A stretch of DNA of 64,000 nucleotides from Dermanyssus gallinae (GCA_003439945.1 QVRM01002766.1:1-64000); one strand, 5' to 3'; numbered from the stretch's first letter, positions 1 to 9,975 are shown. Notes: generated by a model from the letters alone, not told the origin. Numbers and translations are program-made.

Positions 1-1654
1 CCCTTTTCCTCCAGTTCAGCAATCAGTCTGAAGTTGAGCATCGTCTCAAATGCCTTCCCGATGGTATCTAGGAGACATATCGGGCGATACCCACCTGGGT
101 CTGTCGGTAGCTTTCCTGGTTTCCTTATCAGGACCAGGTCTGCTGTCTTCCACTCTGTTGGATAAACCCTATCCTCGAGGATCTTGTCTACCATCCGCCT
201 GAACACTTCTGGCTGCTCCTGTAGGAGGATCTTCACCGCCTCTGCTGGTACTCCGTCGGGGCCGGGGGCCTTGCCTTTCGGCGAGCGATCCGCAGCGGCC
301 ATTATCTCGCAGTCCTCAACGCCCGCCTCTGGAACCTCAATCTCTGGCCGAGCGGGGTCAGCGCGACTCGGAAAAGTCGTTCCACCGCTCTCTCCACAAG
401 ACCGTCCGGAAGCGCCGGGCGAGGCCTTCTTAATTTATCCAATACAATTTTATAGGGTTTCTCCCAAATATTGTCATTCACCTCTTTGCACAGTTCTTTC
501 CATTTTATCTCTATGCTGCTCCTGATGGCTTTTTTAAGAGCCTTTCTTGCAGCTTGTAGAATCTGCCAGATTACTTCTATGCTGATCCTCTTCCTTCTGG
601 CCCGCGTGTATTTTCTCCGGGCCGCGTTGCTCGCCTTTCTGAAGTTAGCAATTTCTGCTGTCCACCAGTTTTTAGGCGGCGGGTGCCGACGCGTTCCGGT
701 CGATCTCTGGGTGGATGCTGCTGCGCATGACCGCCACAGAAGATCTATAACGTCGCCGGGCAAAATCTCCTCCTTCTCTCTGAGAAGTCTTTGGCTTCTC
801 TCCTCCAGCTCCGTACGAAGCCTTTCCATGTCCATCTTATTGGCGCGCCATGCTAAGCGACGGATGTTTCCCTCTTGCTGGGCAGAGTTCGCGCCGTACT
901 CAAATTGAATATACCGGTGGTCGCTCAGAGAATCTTCTTCTGAGATCGTCCACCCCGTCATCAAATTCACCGTGTCTTCATTACCGAACGTTAGATCGAT
1001 AAACGAAGACTGGTCCCTTCGCTCAAACGTAGGCCGCAGGCCGTCATTGAAGAGGGTCATGCCCAATTGGGCCAACCACTCTGACAGCTCACGTCCTCTT
1101 CCGTTCGAGCGTCGGCTTCCCCATTCTGATGCAGCTGCATTAAAGTCCCCCCCAACAAGAATGGCCTTCTTAGTGGCTGCATGTCGCCTGATCTCCTCCG
1201 CGAGGCCGTCCAGAAACTCTGTGAACTCCTGGCGTCGCTTATTCGGCGAGATGTAGCAGCTGAACACGGTAGGGCCTCGGTCGAGTTCCGCCCATGTCCA
1301 GCCCTTCCCGGAGCCCTGCGCCTTAACAGGCACTGTGGGGGAGCACCGCGTCTCCGTCTTGATCTCTGGTACATTCTTTTCCCGGGCCTTCAGAAAGCCA
1401 TCTCCTATTAGGTTCGCTAATTATCATCAGCTGCACATCTTCTTTCTGCCTCTTTGCATCCAGTAATGCCTGGGCCTCGTTGGACCGGCCCAGGTTAATC
1501 TGTATGCATTTGAGACTCGTCATCGGGTTGTTGTTGACCCCGTCCTCGTGGATCCCTTTTCGTTTTTGTACAGTGTGAATCCTTCTTCATCTGTGCGCGC
1601 TTCGCCCGCTGCCTGGGTGGCGTCGGCGATGGTGGCTTCGGTGAGGATTTCCGC
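1..1654 (-). mobile_element. R1-like non-LTR retrotransposon, partial copy (ORF1 tail, endonuclease, start of RT)
   Basis: This is the duplicated 5' part of the element described at 4071-7334. It holds a short ORF1 remnant (about 1558-1654), the whole endonuclease region (302-1523) and the first part of the reverse transcriptase (1-301), all on the minus strand. The rest presumably lies to the left of the window. Its 5' boundary at 1654 is set by the 12-base CTTGGTGGAACT (1655-1666), which in the right copy flanks both ends of the element. Confidence 0.85.
302..1523 (-). pseudogene. R1-like apurinic-type endonuclease plus linker, frameshifted (left copy)
   Basis: The endonuclease starts at 1523 with a strand-opening IQINLGRSNEAQ, followed by IISEPN, the type of N-terminal signature seen in R1-clade endonucleases. 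It then shifts frame in a run of five Gs (1337-1341 on the plus strand). The second frame (1333-302, 343 residues) continues with YISPNKR, the catalytic-type block VGGDFNA, SFIDLTFGN and the C-terminal LSDHRYI. A basic linker follows, with NWWTAEIANFRKA. A second frameshift in AAAA (372-375) separates it from the RT frame. Both shifts are identical in the right copy. It would nick target DNA if intact; as written it is broken. Confidence 0.85.
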
Positions 1655-1703
1655 CTTGGTGGAACTACTACTCCTACTACTACTACTACTACTACTACAG
1701 ATC
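1655..1703. repeat. Target-site copy plus (ACT)n tract, left copy
   Basis: CTTGGTGGAACT (1655-1666) is followed by an ACTACTCC(TAC)n tract ending in ACAGATC at 1703. It is identical to 7335-7383, where it lies between two opposed retroelement insertions. Confidence 0.85.
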
Positions 1704-2114
1704 CTAGCCAAAATGCTGCCATGGGACCTCCTAGTGGCTGAACGAAGTAAAATGTATCTAGACGAAGGTCTGGATCTCACCAGGGCCAGGAGTGCCACCA
1801 TATCGGCCTGGCATGAGGAATGGGCGCAGGTAAGACCCGGTGTGACCACAGGGAGCTGGACCAAGAGTCTGATACCGGACCTCAGGGTATGGTATGACCG
1901 CCGACACGGGGAGCTTTCCTACTGGACGACTCAGGTTCTGACCGGACACGGCCAGTTCCAGAGCTACCTGTCAAGGATCAAGAAGGCCATCAGCGATATC
2001 TGCGTACTGTGCGACTCTGGAGAAACGGACAACGTAGAGCATACTGTTCTGCGGTGTGATGCTCTCAGGGAAGCACGGGACGCAGCACCAACCGCTGTGA
2101 GGGGCCGACCCATA
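1704..2114 (+). mobile_element. R1-like C-terminal fragment, 3'-truncated by the duplication breakpoint
   Basis: Identical to 7384-7794. The plus-strand frame reads MLPWDLLVAERS, IPDLRVWYDRRHGELSYW, TQVLTGHGQF and then a C-x2-C...H-x4-C knuckle (CVLC, EHTVLRC), the C-terminal zinc knuckle of R1-type proteins. After GRPI (2114) the sequence leaves the element without its 3' UTR or poly(A). The open frame continues to a stop at 2159 in unrelated DNA. Confidence 0.85.
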
Positions 2115-3387
2115 TTTGCTATATATAGGTTTGCACGCATCAGAAAAAGGAACCTGTGACAAACGGGTTGTTCGTTTGTCGTTTCAGGTGACACCCGCGT
2201 CTCCTCTTCCGGGAACCATTTGTTAGAGGAAATAATTCGAGCTGGCAATAACCCATAGCATGAGAGAGAGAGAGTACGCATTGGCGAATTCAAAGAGTTC
2301 ATATATAACTATAAACAACTCGTTGTTATGACTACATCATTGGCCCTGGTTAAAGTTCAGCTATACCGATAACACACAATACGGTTGGGCCTGTATGAAT
2401 TGATAGGTTTTTCGTGAGAATGAAATTTGGTGTACTTTGTTCATTTTAGTTATTTCTGTCTCAAGTTTAGAGCTATATGTACAGGATTCCATCTAATCGT
2501 ACTAATCCTTCGTCAAACGTTTTCCAACAAATGGTGTTCTGTTTTTTAATGGGAAGAAAATTAATAAAACGTTTATACGTATGTAAGTAGCCGGACTAAA
2601 CTTTAAAAACTATGCAAATGCGAACGAACGAAATATTCGATAGAGGCTCTCAACATACCAGCCTAACTTTTGAATATTCGCGTTCAATAATATTAAAATG
2701 TTGCCATTACATCCATAAGACAAACACGTTCAGGGAAATAGCATTAAATGACATTGTTTGGGTACCAAAACCTAGGGTAGTTTAATTTTTGATATTATTA
2801 CCGCAAGTCGTTTTGCCCCGTTTCCCGATGTAGGATTTCTGTAGAGATTTATGTTAACAAAGGCGGACAGTGATACACCGACCGCCAGATAGAGATCGTA
2901 CACCAGGTGCCGGGGGAGCTTTTTCATCATATGAAAAATTGCCCCTATTAAATGCGCACGTTCCGAGATCAGTTTGTTTTATGTATGTATCATCATTATT
3001 TATTTATGCGTAGCAAGATATGCATTTGTGATATAAGAACATGTGCACAGCTCGCCCGGGGCATTACTCAAGGCGTTAGGTACAGGCCTGGGCTGGTCCG
3101 TCTAGCCAGGGAATGCAAAAAACGCTGAAACATATTTGCCTTATGAACGTACTGGCAAACATTTAATGTTTGAAACGTGAATAATAAAGAATGGGGCATT
3201 GCAGGATCTTATTGTTTGCAAACTATTCTCAATATGACCATTCTTCTTTGCCTAGCCAACTTTGGAAGTCTCTCATACGGAGCAGAACTTCGTTCTTGAC
3301 ATGTTGGTAGGCTCTTTTTCTTGATTGAACCCGGTCAAATATATAAAATATTATTTAATCATTTTGCTCTCACCTATTTAGATGATT

Positions 3388-3389
<2 letters not shown>
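2115..3389. other. No gene seen; unique AT-rich sequence
   Basis: I see no coding signature. The only recognisable part is 2942-3036, which recurs at 8422-8516 (separate entry). A short GA tract (AGAGAGAGAG near 2265) and stops in every frame argue against exons. Confidence 0.5.
2942..3036 (+). repeat. 95-base block repeated at 8422-8516
   Basis: CCCCTATTAAATGCGCACG through GCATTTGTGATATAA recurs at 8422-8516 with only a few substitutions (for example GAGATC/GGGATA, ATCATC/ATCCTC, TTTGTG/TTTATG). It lies on the same strand and in the same order as the large duplication but at a different offset (5480), and is clearly more diverged. It may be a dispersed repeat or an older part of the same duplicated region. 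Confidence 0.85.
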
Positions 3390-3431
<42 letters not shown>

Positions 3432-3479
3432 TTGTAATATTAAAAAAACTCAATTATATATATATATATATATATATAT
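3390..3479. repeat. Two (AT)n microsatellites
   Basis: Pure TA runs at 3390-3426 and 3455-3479, separated by a short AT-rich spacer. Confidence 0.95.
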
Positions 3480-4058
3480 GCATTAGTTAGTTTCGTTTTA
3501 TATGAGTACATATTTGCACACATAATATGATAGTAACATACAATTATAGGGTACACGATACACCATATCCCAACATACCTCCCGAGTATCAAGTGGCGAT
3601 ATTATTGTTGCAACTTGCAGTAGCTGTTACTGTTGTTGTTGTTGTTGCTAGCTGCGCCCCGTTGTAAAAACAATGTCACTAATTTCACTCACCGGCATAG
3701 GGATATCTTGCCAGAAAGAAAGAGAGAGAGAGAGAGAATGCCTGCATTGAAGAAAGGGGAAAACACAGCGCAGTCTGGTGGTAGCGGAGGCAATCTAAGG
3801 AAGAGGCAATTTTTCCCGCTGACAAACTTGACAAGCGCCAAACAGCCGAAGGCCGTCGTTGAACCCCGACTGCTGTGCTATAATCGCTTTTGCTATTATC
3901 GATGTAGCAACAGCTAAAACTGGTGATGATGGTGCTGCTGCTGCTGGTGTTGCCGCTGCTGTTCCTACAGGTAATTGCACTCCCAATATGTCGGCCTCCA
4001 AAACTGCTCGCCATCCCGACAACCAGGTAGTAAGTAATGTCAGCAAGCAACAACGATA
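3480..4058. other. No gene seen; triplet and GA low complexity
   Basis: Contains a short (TTG)n run near 3630-3650, (GA)n at 3717-3739 and GCTGCTGCTG near 3940. Overlapping open frames on both strands (for example 3633-3917 plus, 3685-4098 minus) have no recognisable domain and look like low-complexity artefacts. Confidence 0.5.
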
Positions 4059-4070
4059 CTTGGTGGAACT
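4059..4070 (-). repeat. Target-site duplication, 3' side of the minus-strand R1-like element
   Basis: CTTGGTGGAACT at 4059-4070 recurs exactly at 7335-7346. The first copy directly abuts the element's A-rich 3' end (read as T8 on the plus strand), which fits a 12-base target-site duplication. Confidence 0.75.
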
Positions 4071-4191
4071 TTTTTTTAAATATTAGGGTTTTATTCATAT
4101 AACCATATTCCAGCGGTACACTTTCGTTTTACATCACTGAAACATGGAGATTTCACTTGCTATCCTCCTTTATGCTTTTCCTCGTTCGGCG

Positions 4192-5030
4192 CTACCCGCT
4201 GGCTGTGGACGTCTCTTGTCGTCGGCTCGCGGCCACCCGTGCTCGCTCCAGTTCGTTCTTCAACCTCATTACGCCTTCTACCAGGTCCAACCCTTGCTTC
4301 CATTTCTCCTCGTTTTCGAGCATAGCGTTAACCAGGTCGGTTACCGTCATGCACGGGGCCGCCACTGCGCTCCTACCTGCTCGTGCCGCCTCGAGTGCTG
4401 GGCAGAGGAAGACAGTGTGAGTAACATCGTCAACCTCGCCCGTGCCGCAAGTAACGCACGTAGGCTCCGCGACTTTACCCACTCTGTGCAGGTACTTTTG
4501 GAAGCATCCATGCCCCGTTAGCACCTGCGTCAGATAATAGGTGACGTGGCCATGCTTTCTTTTGAACCATTTAATGAGGTCGGGGATAACCTGGCGGGTC
4601 CAGGCTCCTGGGGCCTCCGTTGGCAGCTGGCTTCATTCCCGTTGCCAGTTCTCGAGCGTTTGCTGTCGAGCTACCGCTTTCTTCTGGCGTTCTCGTCTTC
4701 GCCGCACTCGCTCCTCGATTAGCCTAGGCCACGGAATGAGCCTGGCGATCGCGATCACCGCTGTTGTTTCGGCCGTGCGATACGCTCTAGCGACTCTTAT
4801 CGCGAGCTTGCGCTGCGTCTTCAGAAGCTTGTTTCTATTCCTCTTTAGCTTCATCGCGCTAGGACCCCACGTAGGTGCGGCGTAAAGCACGGTGGACTCT
4901 GCCACAGAGGCAAGAAGTCTTCTCCTGCCCTCAGTCGCGCCACGTGTTCTTGGCAGAATTTTAGCCAGGCTGTTGACGATCTTTTCTGCCTTGGAGGTTA
5001 CCTTATCTACGAGATATCTCGTATATGTAT
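4192..5030 (-). pseudogene. R1-like post-RT region and C-terminal zinc knuckle
   Basis: After a frameshift near 5015-5030 the frame resumes with YLVDKVTSKAEKIVNSLA, ILPRTRGATEGRRRLL, ESTVLYAAPTWGPSAMK and IPWPRLIEERV. It reaches a TGA at 4633-4635, where related sequences have Trp (WQRE-W-SQLP). The same frame continues with IPDLIKWFKRKHGHVTYY and LTGHGCFQKYL, then the knuckle CVTC...DDVTHTVFLC, and ends at 4192. The knuckle and the preceding TGHG block match the plus-strand fragment at 7384-8052, showing the two elements are relatives but not copies of one another. The knuckle is thought to bind nucleic acid in this family. Confidence 0.85.
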
Positions 5031-6060
5031 GTTGCCATTGAGGGCTTTGTCAATGGTCACTCCCAGGTATCGGGCTGATTGCTTGACTTCGATGGCCACT
5101 CCATCCAGTGCTAGCCGGACATCTCCGTGCCTCTTCCGTCCTGTAAGAAGCACAGCCTCGCTCTTCTCAGGGGCCAGCCGGAGCTCGTGCCCCACCATCC
5201 AGTCGTTTATTACTTCGATGGCACGCTGGGCCCGCCCCTGAAGTGCGTCCGCATTGCGCGCCGTGACTAGGACAGCCAAGTCATCGGCATACGCATTGGT
5301 CTGGACGCCCTCCATGTTGCAGAGCCGCAGCACATCATCGTACGCCATATTCCACAGCGTAGGCCCTAGGACAGAGCCTTGTGGGACTCCTGCTGTCATG
5401 GCGAACTCCCTGTCTGTATGCACGACTTTTCGGTTGCTGAGATAGGAGGCTATCACCCTCTGCAGATACAGAGAGACACCCTTCTCAGCCATAACCTCTA
5501 GGATTACTTTCCAGCTCAGTGAGTTGAAGGCGTTGCGGACGTCCAGAAGGACGACCATGCAAAGCTCCCTTGACCACTGATTCCTTTGTCGCTGCCTTTC
5601 GGCTTCCTCTAGCACCAGATTGATGGCCATTTCTGTCGAGCGCCTACGTCGGAAGCCAAACTGGCTGTCGGACAGCGCTCCCTTTTCCTCCAGTTCAGCA
5701 ATCAGTCTGAAGTTGAGCATCGTCTCAAATGCCTTCCCGATGGTATCTAGGAGACATATCGGGCGATACCCACCTGGGTCTGTCGGTAGCTTTCCTGGTT
5801 TCCTTATCAGGACCAGGTCTGCTGTCTTCCACTCTGTTGGATAAACCCTATCCTCGAGGATCTTGTCTACCATCCGCCTGAACACTTCTGGCTGCTCCTG
5901 TAGGAGGATCTTCACCGCCTCTGCTGGTACTCCGTCGGGGCCGGGGGCCTTGCCTTTCGGCGAGCGATCCGCAGCGGCCATTATCTCGCAGTCCTCAACG
6001 CCCGCCTCTGGAACCTCAATCTCTGGCCGAGCGGGGTCAGCGCGACTCGGAAAAGTCGTT
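5007..6060 (-). pseudogene. R1-like reverse transcriptase
   Basis: The frame enters after a TTTT frameshift (AAAA at 6051-6054 on the plus strand) as PSRADPARPEIEVPEAG. It then shows the ordered RT blocks KAPGPDGVPAEAV, GGYRPICLLDT, FGFRRRRSTEMAINLVL, VVLLDVRNAFNSLSW (motif A), GVPQGSVLGPTLWN (motif B), NAYADDLAVLV (motif C, catalytic DD) and ARYLGVTID. It would copy element RNA onto nicked target DNA. The 324-residue stretch from 5981 to 5007 is uninterrupted and keeps the catalytic residues. The frameshifts on either side disconnect it from the endonuclease and the C-terminus. Confidence 0.9.
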
Positions 6061-7202
6061 CCACCGCTCTCTCCACAAGACCGTCCGGAAGCGCCGGGCG
6101 AGGCCTTCTTAATTTATCCAATACAATTTTATAGGGTTTCTCCCAAATATTGTCATTCACCTCTTTGCACAGTTCTTTCCATTTTATCTCTATGCTGCTC
6201 CTGATGGCTTTTTTAAGAGCCTTTCTTGCAGCTTGTAGAATCTGCCAGATTACTTCTATGCTGATCCTCTTCCTTCTGGCCCGCGTGTATTTTCTCCGGG
6301 CCGCGTTGCTCGCCTTTCTGAAGTTAGCAATTTCTGCTGTCCACCAGTTTTTAGGCGGCGGGTGCCGACGCGTTCCGGTCGATCTCTGGGTGGATGCTGC
6401 TGCGCATGACCGCCACAGAAGATCTATAACGTCGCCGGGCAAAATCTCCTCCTTCTCTCTGAGAAGTCTTTGGCTTCTCTCCTCCAGCTCCGTACGAAGC
6501 CTTTCCATGTCCATCTTATTGGCGCGCCATGCTAAGCGACGGATGTTTCCCTCTTGCTGGGCAGAGTTCGCGCCGTACTCAAATTGAATATACCGGTGGT
6601 CGCTCAGAGAATCTTCTTCTGAGATCGTCCACCCCGTCATCAAATTCACCGTGTCTTCATTACCGAACGTTAGATCGATAAACGAAGACTGGTCCCTTCG
6701 CTCAAACGTAGGCCGCAGGCCGTCATTGAAGAGGGTCATGCCCAATTGGGCCAACCACTCTGACAGCTCACGTCCTCTTCCGTTCGAGCGTCGGCTTCCC
6801 CATTCTGATGCAGCTGCATTAAAGTCCCCCCCAACAAGAATGGCCTTCTTAGTGGCTGCATGTCGCCTGATCTCCTCCGCGAGGCCGTCCAGAAACTCTG
6901 TGAACTCCTGGCGTCGCTTATTCGGCGAGATGTAGCAGCTGAACACGGTAGGGCCTCGGTCGAGTTCCGCCCATGTCCAGCCCTTCCCGGAGCCCTGCGC
7001 CTTAACAGGCACTGTGGGGGAGCACCGCGTCTCCGTCTTGATCTCTGGTACATTCTTTTCCCGGGCCTTCAGAAAGCCATCTCCTATTAGGTTCGCTAAT
7101 TATCATCAGCTGCACATCTTCTTTCTGCCTCTTTGCATCCAGTAATGCCTGGGCCTCGTTGGACCGGCCCAGGTTAATCTGTATGCATTTGAGACTCGTC
7201 AT
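5981..7202 (-). pseudogene. R1-like apurinic-type endonuclease plus linker, frameshifted (right copy)
   Basis: Same sequence and lesions as 302-1523. The frame 7202-7002 encodes the N-terminal part (IQINLGRSNEAQ, IISEPN). The frame 7012-5981 encodes the rest (YISPNKR, VGGDFNA, FIDLTFGN, LSDHRYI, NWWTAEIANFRKA). The break is in a G5 run (7016-7020 on the plus strand). Correct reading needs one shift here and another at 6051-6054. The shared lesions show the element was already broken before duplication, or that both copies carry the same sequencing or assembly error. Confidence 0.85.
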
Positions 7203-7334
7203 CGGGTTGTTGTTGACCCCGTCCTCGTGGATCCCTTTTCAGTTTTTGTACAGTGTGAATCCTTCTTCATCTGTGCGCGCTTCGCCCGCTGCCTGGGTGG
7301 CGTCGGCGATGGTGGCTTCGGTGAGGATTTCCGC

Positions 7335-7346
7335 CTTGGTGGAACT
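7335..7346 (-). repeat. Target-site duplication, 5' side of the minus-strand R1-like element
   Basis: CTTGGTGGAACT, the partner of 4059-4070. It lies directly upstream (minus strand) of the truncated ORF1 remnant. Confidence 0.75.
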
Positions 7347-7383
7347 ACTACTCCTACTACTACTACTACTACTACTACAGATC
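7347..7383. repeat. (ACT)n/(TAC)n tract between two opposed retroelements
   Basis: ACTACTCC followed by about eight TAC units and ACAGATC. This is the pre-insertion sequence between the two retroelement insertions. Its last 14 bases (TACTACTACAGATC, 7370-7383) recur at 8269-8282. Confidence 0.85.
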
Positions 7384-8052
7384 CTAGCCAAAATGCTGCC
7401 ATGGGACCTCCTAGTGGCTGAACGAAGTAAAATGTATCTAGACGAAGGTCTGGATCTCACCAGGGCCAGGAGTGCCACCATATCGGCCTGGCATGAGGAA
7501 TGGGCGCAGGTAAGACCCGGTGTGACCACAGGGAGCTGGACCAAGAGTCTGATACCGGACCTCAGGGTATGGTATGACCGCCGACACGGGGAGCTTTCCT
7601 ACTGGACGACTCAGGTTCTGACCGGACACGGCCAGTTCCAGAGCTACCTGTCAAGGATCAAGAAGGCCATCAGCGATATCTGCGTACTGTGCGACTCTGG
7701 AGAAACGGACAACGTAGAGCATACTGTTCTGCGGTGTGATGCTCTCAGGGAAGCACGGGACGCAGCACCAACCGCTGTGAGGGGCCGACCCATAAAGGAG
7801 GTGGTCTCCCATATGATGACTTCGGCGGAGGCATGGAGGGAGGCGACGAACTTGTTCGACGCTGTTTTGACACTCAAGACAGCCAAGGAAACGGCCAGGC
7901 GGGAGAGGTTTGAGCGGGTCTCTCGGGAGAGTGGTCGAGACGAGGAGCCGAGGGAGGGGGGAGGGGGTGGGGAGCAGCCAGGCCCTCATGGTCTCGACGC
8001 ACCCTCACAGGACGGATTACAAAATGGCATCCCCCTATCCAACCGCAGGTAG
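7384..8052 (+). pseudogene. R1-like protein C-terminus (post-RT region and zinc knuckle)
   Basis: The open frame runs 7384-8052 without interruption. It shows MLPWDLLVAERSKMYLDEG (a post-RT block), ISAWHEEWAQ, IPDLRVWYDRRHGELSYW, TQVLTGHGQFQSYLSR, the knuckle CVLC...NVEHTVLRC, and an acidic, glycine-rich tail ending SNRR. There is no RT or endonuclease, so it is a non-functional remnant. The frame extends upstream to 7159 only by chance through the triplet tract. No stops inside the remnant and a clean poly(A) suggest a young insertion. Confidence 0.85.
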
Positions 8053-8268
8053 ACATGCGGGATGATAGTAAGGGATAGAGCTGATTGAAGGAGAACGGCA
8101 GGGACGCCTCTCCCACGGTTTCGATGTAATGCCAAAGTAATACCGAGCCTGGGGGGGTGGGGAGGAATCCGGGTTTAGTGGGTTTGCGAGTCTCACACTA
8201 GTCACGCAGGCTGCTAGTGGCGCATGTGCATCATGCATTACCGAAACCTCCCAGAACAAAAAAAAAAA
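7384..8268 (+). mobile_element. R1-like non-LTR retrotransposon, strongly 5'-truncated, with poly(A) and TSD
   Basis: An 885-base insertion bounded by the 14-base repeat TACTACTACAGATC (7370-7383 and 8269-8282). It contains only the post-RT C-terminal coding region, a 3' UTR (8053-8256) and a 12-base A run (8257-8268). Extreme 5' truncation, poly(A) and a target-site duplication are the hallmarks of target-primed reverse transcription. It sits at the edge of a TAC microsatellite, as reported for Waldo-type R1-clade elements. Confidence 0.9.
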
Positions 8269-8282
8269 TACTACTACAGATC
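8269..8282 (+). repeat. Target-site duplication, 3' side of the plus-strand R1-like element
   Basis: TACTACTACAGATC immediately after the A12 tail. It is an exact copy of 7370-7383. Confidence 0.9.
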
Positions 8283-8518
8283 AAATTTCAAATCGGATCA
8301 CTTTTCAGTTCTTCAAATGCATTCCAGCCTGTGTCAGCATAAGAGTCGTCTGCCATTTTTCCCACTTTTACTCCCACCAAGTGTCGGTTGACCACCCGAT
8401 CGCCCACGCGACAGAGAGAAACCCCTATTAAATGCGCACGTTCCGGGATAAGTTTGTTTTATGTATGTATCCTCATTATTTATTTATGCGTAGCAAGATA
8501 TGCATTTATGATATAAAA
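8283..8518. other. Flank of the nested insertion; includes a second copy of the 95-base repeat
   Basis: Bases 8283-8421 are non-repetitive. On the minus strand a short frame begins MADDSYADTGWNAFEELKS and stops at once; I cannot assign it. Bases 8422-8516 repeat 2942-3036 with a few substitutions. Confidence 0.6.
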
Positions 8519-8552
8519 CGGACAGACAGACAGACAGACATACAGACAAGCA
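8519..8552. repeat. (GACA)n microsatellite
   Basis: About six GACA/CAGA units followed by degenerate TACAGACAAGCAGA repeats. Confidence 0.9.
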
Positions 8553-9534
8553 GAAAAACAGACAAGCAATACGGACAGCCGCCTTAGATAGATAGGTATG
8601 CGCGCTTGATTTCCACTCGCCGTACCGTTCCACCGCCAGCGACGGCAACAATAACTCCAACACCAACACCACCACCGCCTCTTCTACCACAGCGCACAGT
8701 CAGCGGTGTGGCTTCTTCTTCCCGTCAACAACAGCTGATCTTCTTCGTCGTCTTGCCACAAAGTCTTGCGACTTTTCGGTCTCATTGTCTCTCAGCGTCA
8801 CGAACGGACGCGAAAGCCAGCTTCGCCAGACCACAGCGAAGACCACAGAACTGTGTGTTCAGCGGCGGCAGCAGCAGGGCGTTGGTGCAGAAGGGACAAA
8901 ATCGCTGGTTCAACACGGGTGCGGCAGCGAGTCTGCTAACAACAGCTTCAGCGGCGAGAACGGCCAACATCGAGGAATCCGCCGGTTGACAGAACGTGTC
9001 CGACACGCTGAGACATGTTACGTTGGCTCAATTTGTTGTTTTTGTGTTTTTTTTTGTTATTTTTTTGTCGTTTGTCGCTCGTTTGTTGATGTGATTGTTT
9101 CGACGACGAGTTGTTCAACCTGCTACTACTTTGCTAGCTAATGCTACCACTACTACTACGACTACTGTTATCTTTTTAATTCGTTTTAATTCAATTAATT
9201 CATAAATGAAGAAATACAATTAAATACAAAATTAGCAAGAATACAACGACAGCTGCTCTTACTCTTATTTTAACGGCGATTCAAACATTACTACAATTAT
9301 CACTGCTATATTCTAGTTCTTACATTATTTATTATTACTACTACTACACTACTTCTGTTACTATCTAGAGCATTTACGACATTGTTTTAAGCTAAATAGC
9401 TGTGCTGAAGTGCTGCAGCCTGGAACCAAAAAAAACACAGCTATATAATAGACAAAATGAGCCATAATGGCAGCAGAGGCAACACTATCAATTGTTTTTC
9501 TTATGGCTGCTGCTGTTGTAATATAGTAGTAAAC
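8553..9534. other. No gene recognised; moderately GC-rich stretch then AT-rich
   Basis: Bases 8600-9000 are richer in CpG-containing triplets and open in two plus-strand frames (8606-8989, 8785-9141), but neither shows a known domain. From 9040 the sequence is T-rich with CTACTACTAC runs. An untranslated exon or a decayed repeat are both possible. Confidence 0.4.
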
Positions 9535-9536
9535 GC

Positions 9537-9581
<45 letters not shown>

Positions 9582-9620
9582 AACAATAATAATAATAATA
9601 ACAACAACAACAATAGTAAT
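9535..9620. repeat. (AAC)n then (AAT)n microsatellite
   Basis: About seventeen ACA units pass into AATAAT units and back to ACAACA. The long Thr/Asn/Cys homopolymer frames here are translations of this tract. Confidence 0.95.
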
Positions 9621-9795
9621 AACTCAACTCCGCAAATCTTAGAGAAATTTCGCATCGAAATGAGGTATGTGTCGCGCCGAGATCAACCCTGCAACTCCTA
9701 TGTTAGCATCGCCGGCCATTCTGCTACTCGGAACGCTAATGCCAGACAGAGACAGCAGCGGTAGCGGGAAGGACAGTAATAACAAGCCTGACTCG

Positions 9796-9930
<135 letters not shown>

Positions 9931-9975
9931 GTAATAACTAGAAATCATAGTAAGAAACAACAACAACAACAGCAA

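Larger units (their letters stand above)
1..2114. repeat. Left copy of a near-identical duplication (matches 5680-7794)
   Basis: Bases 1-2114 repeat 5680-7794 in the same orientation. The offset is 5679 up to about 1557, where a single-base indel (TTTTCG here, TTTTCAG at right) makes it 5680. I saw no other difference when comparing lines and translated frames. Similarity ends abruptly after CCGACCCATA at 2114. The block carries the 5' part of the minus-strand R1-like element, its target-site copy, the ACT tract and the first 411 bases of the plus-strand R1-like insertion, so the duplication is younger than both insertions. The left end lies outside the window. Confidence 0.95.
4071..7334 (-). 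mobile_element. R1-like non-LTR retrotransposon, 5'-truncated, 3.26 kb
   Basis: On the minus strand the order is a ~30-residue ORF1 tail (7334-7239, ...DEEGFTLYKN), endonuclease, reverse transcriptase, a C-terminal knuckle, a short 3' UTR with AATAAAA, and a terminal A run (4071-4078). The sequence EPN, the RT box AYADDLAV and the C-terminal C-x2-C-x..-H-x4-C are the R1-clade layout. The 5' end falls inside ORF1, with no gag zinc knuckles left, so this is a 5'-truncated insertion. It is flanked by 12-base repeats. At least three frameshifts and one nonsense codon break the coding region, so it is not autonomous. The Waldo-like assignment rests only on the neighbouring TAC tract and is inference. 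Confidence 0.85.
5680..7794. repeat. Right copy of the near-identical duplication (matches 1-2114)
   Basis: Same sequence as 1-2114 with one single-base indel. The right copy continues on both sides into the complete nested retroelements, so it resembles the parental arrangement, although the left edge of the other copy is not visible. Confidence 0.95.

Noticed and set aside
7159..7383. Upstream extension of the 7159-8052 plus-strand frame as coding
   Set aside because: This part is antisense to the minus-strand R1-like element and the ACT tract; the real insertion begins at 7384.
8519..8552. CRISPR-like short repeat array
   Set aside because: It is a contiguous GACA microsatellite without spacers; no array with unique spacers was seen anywhere.
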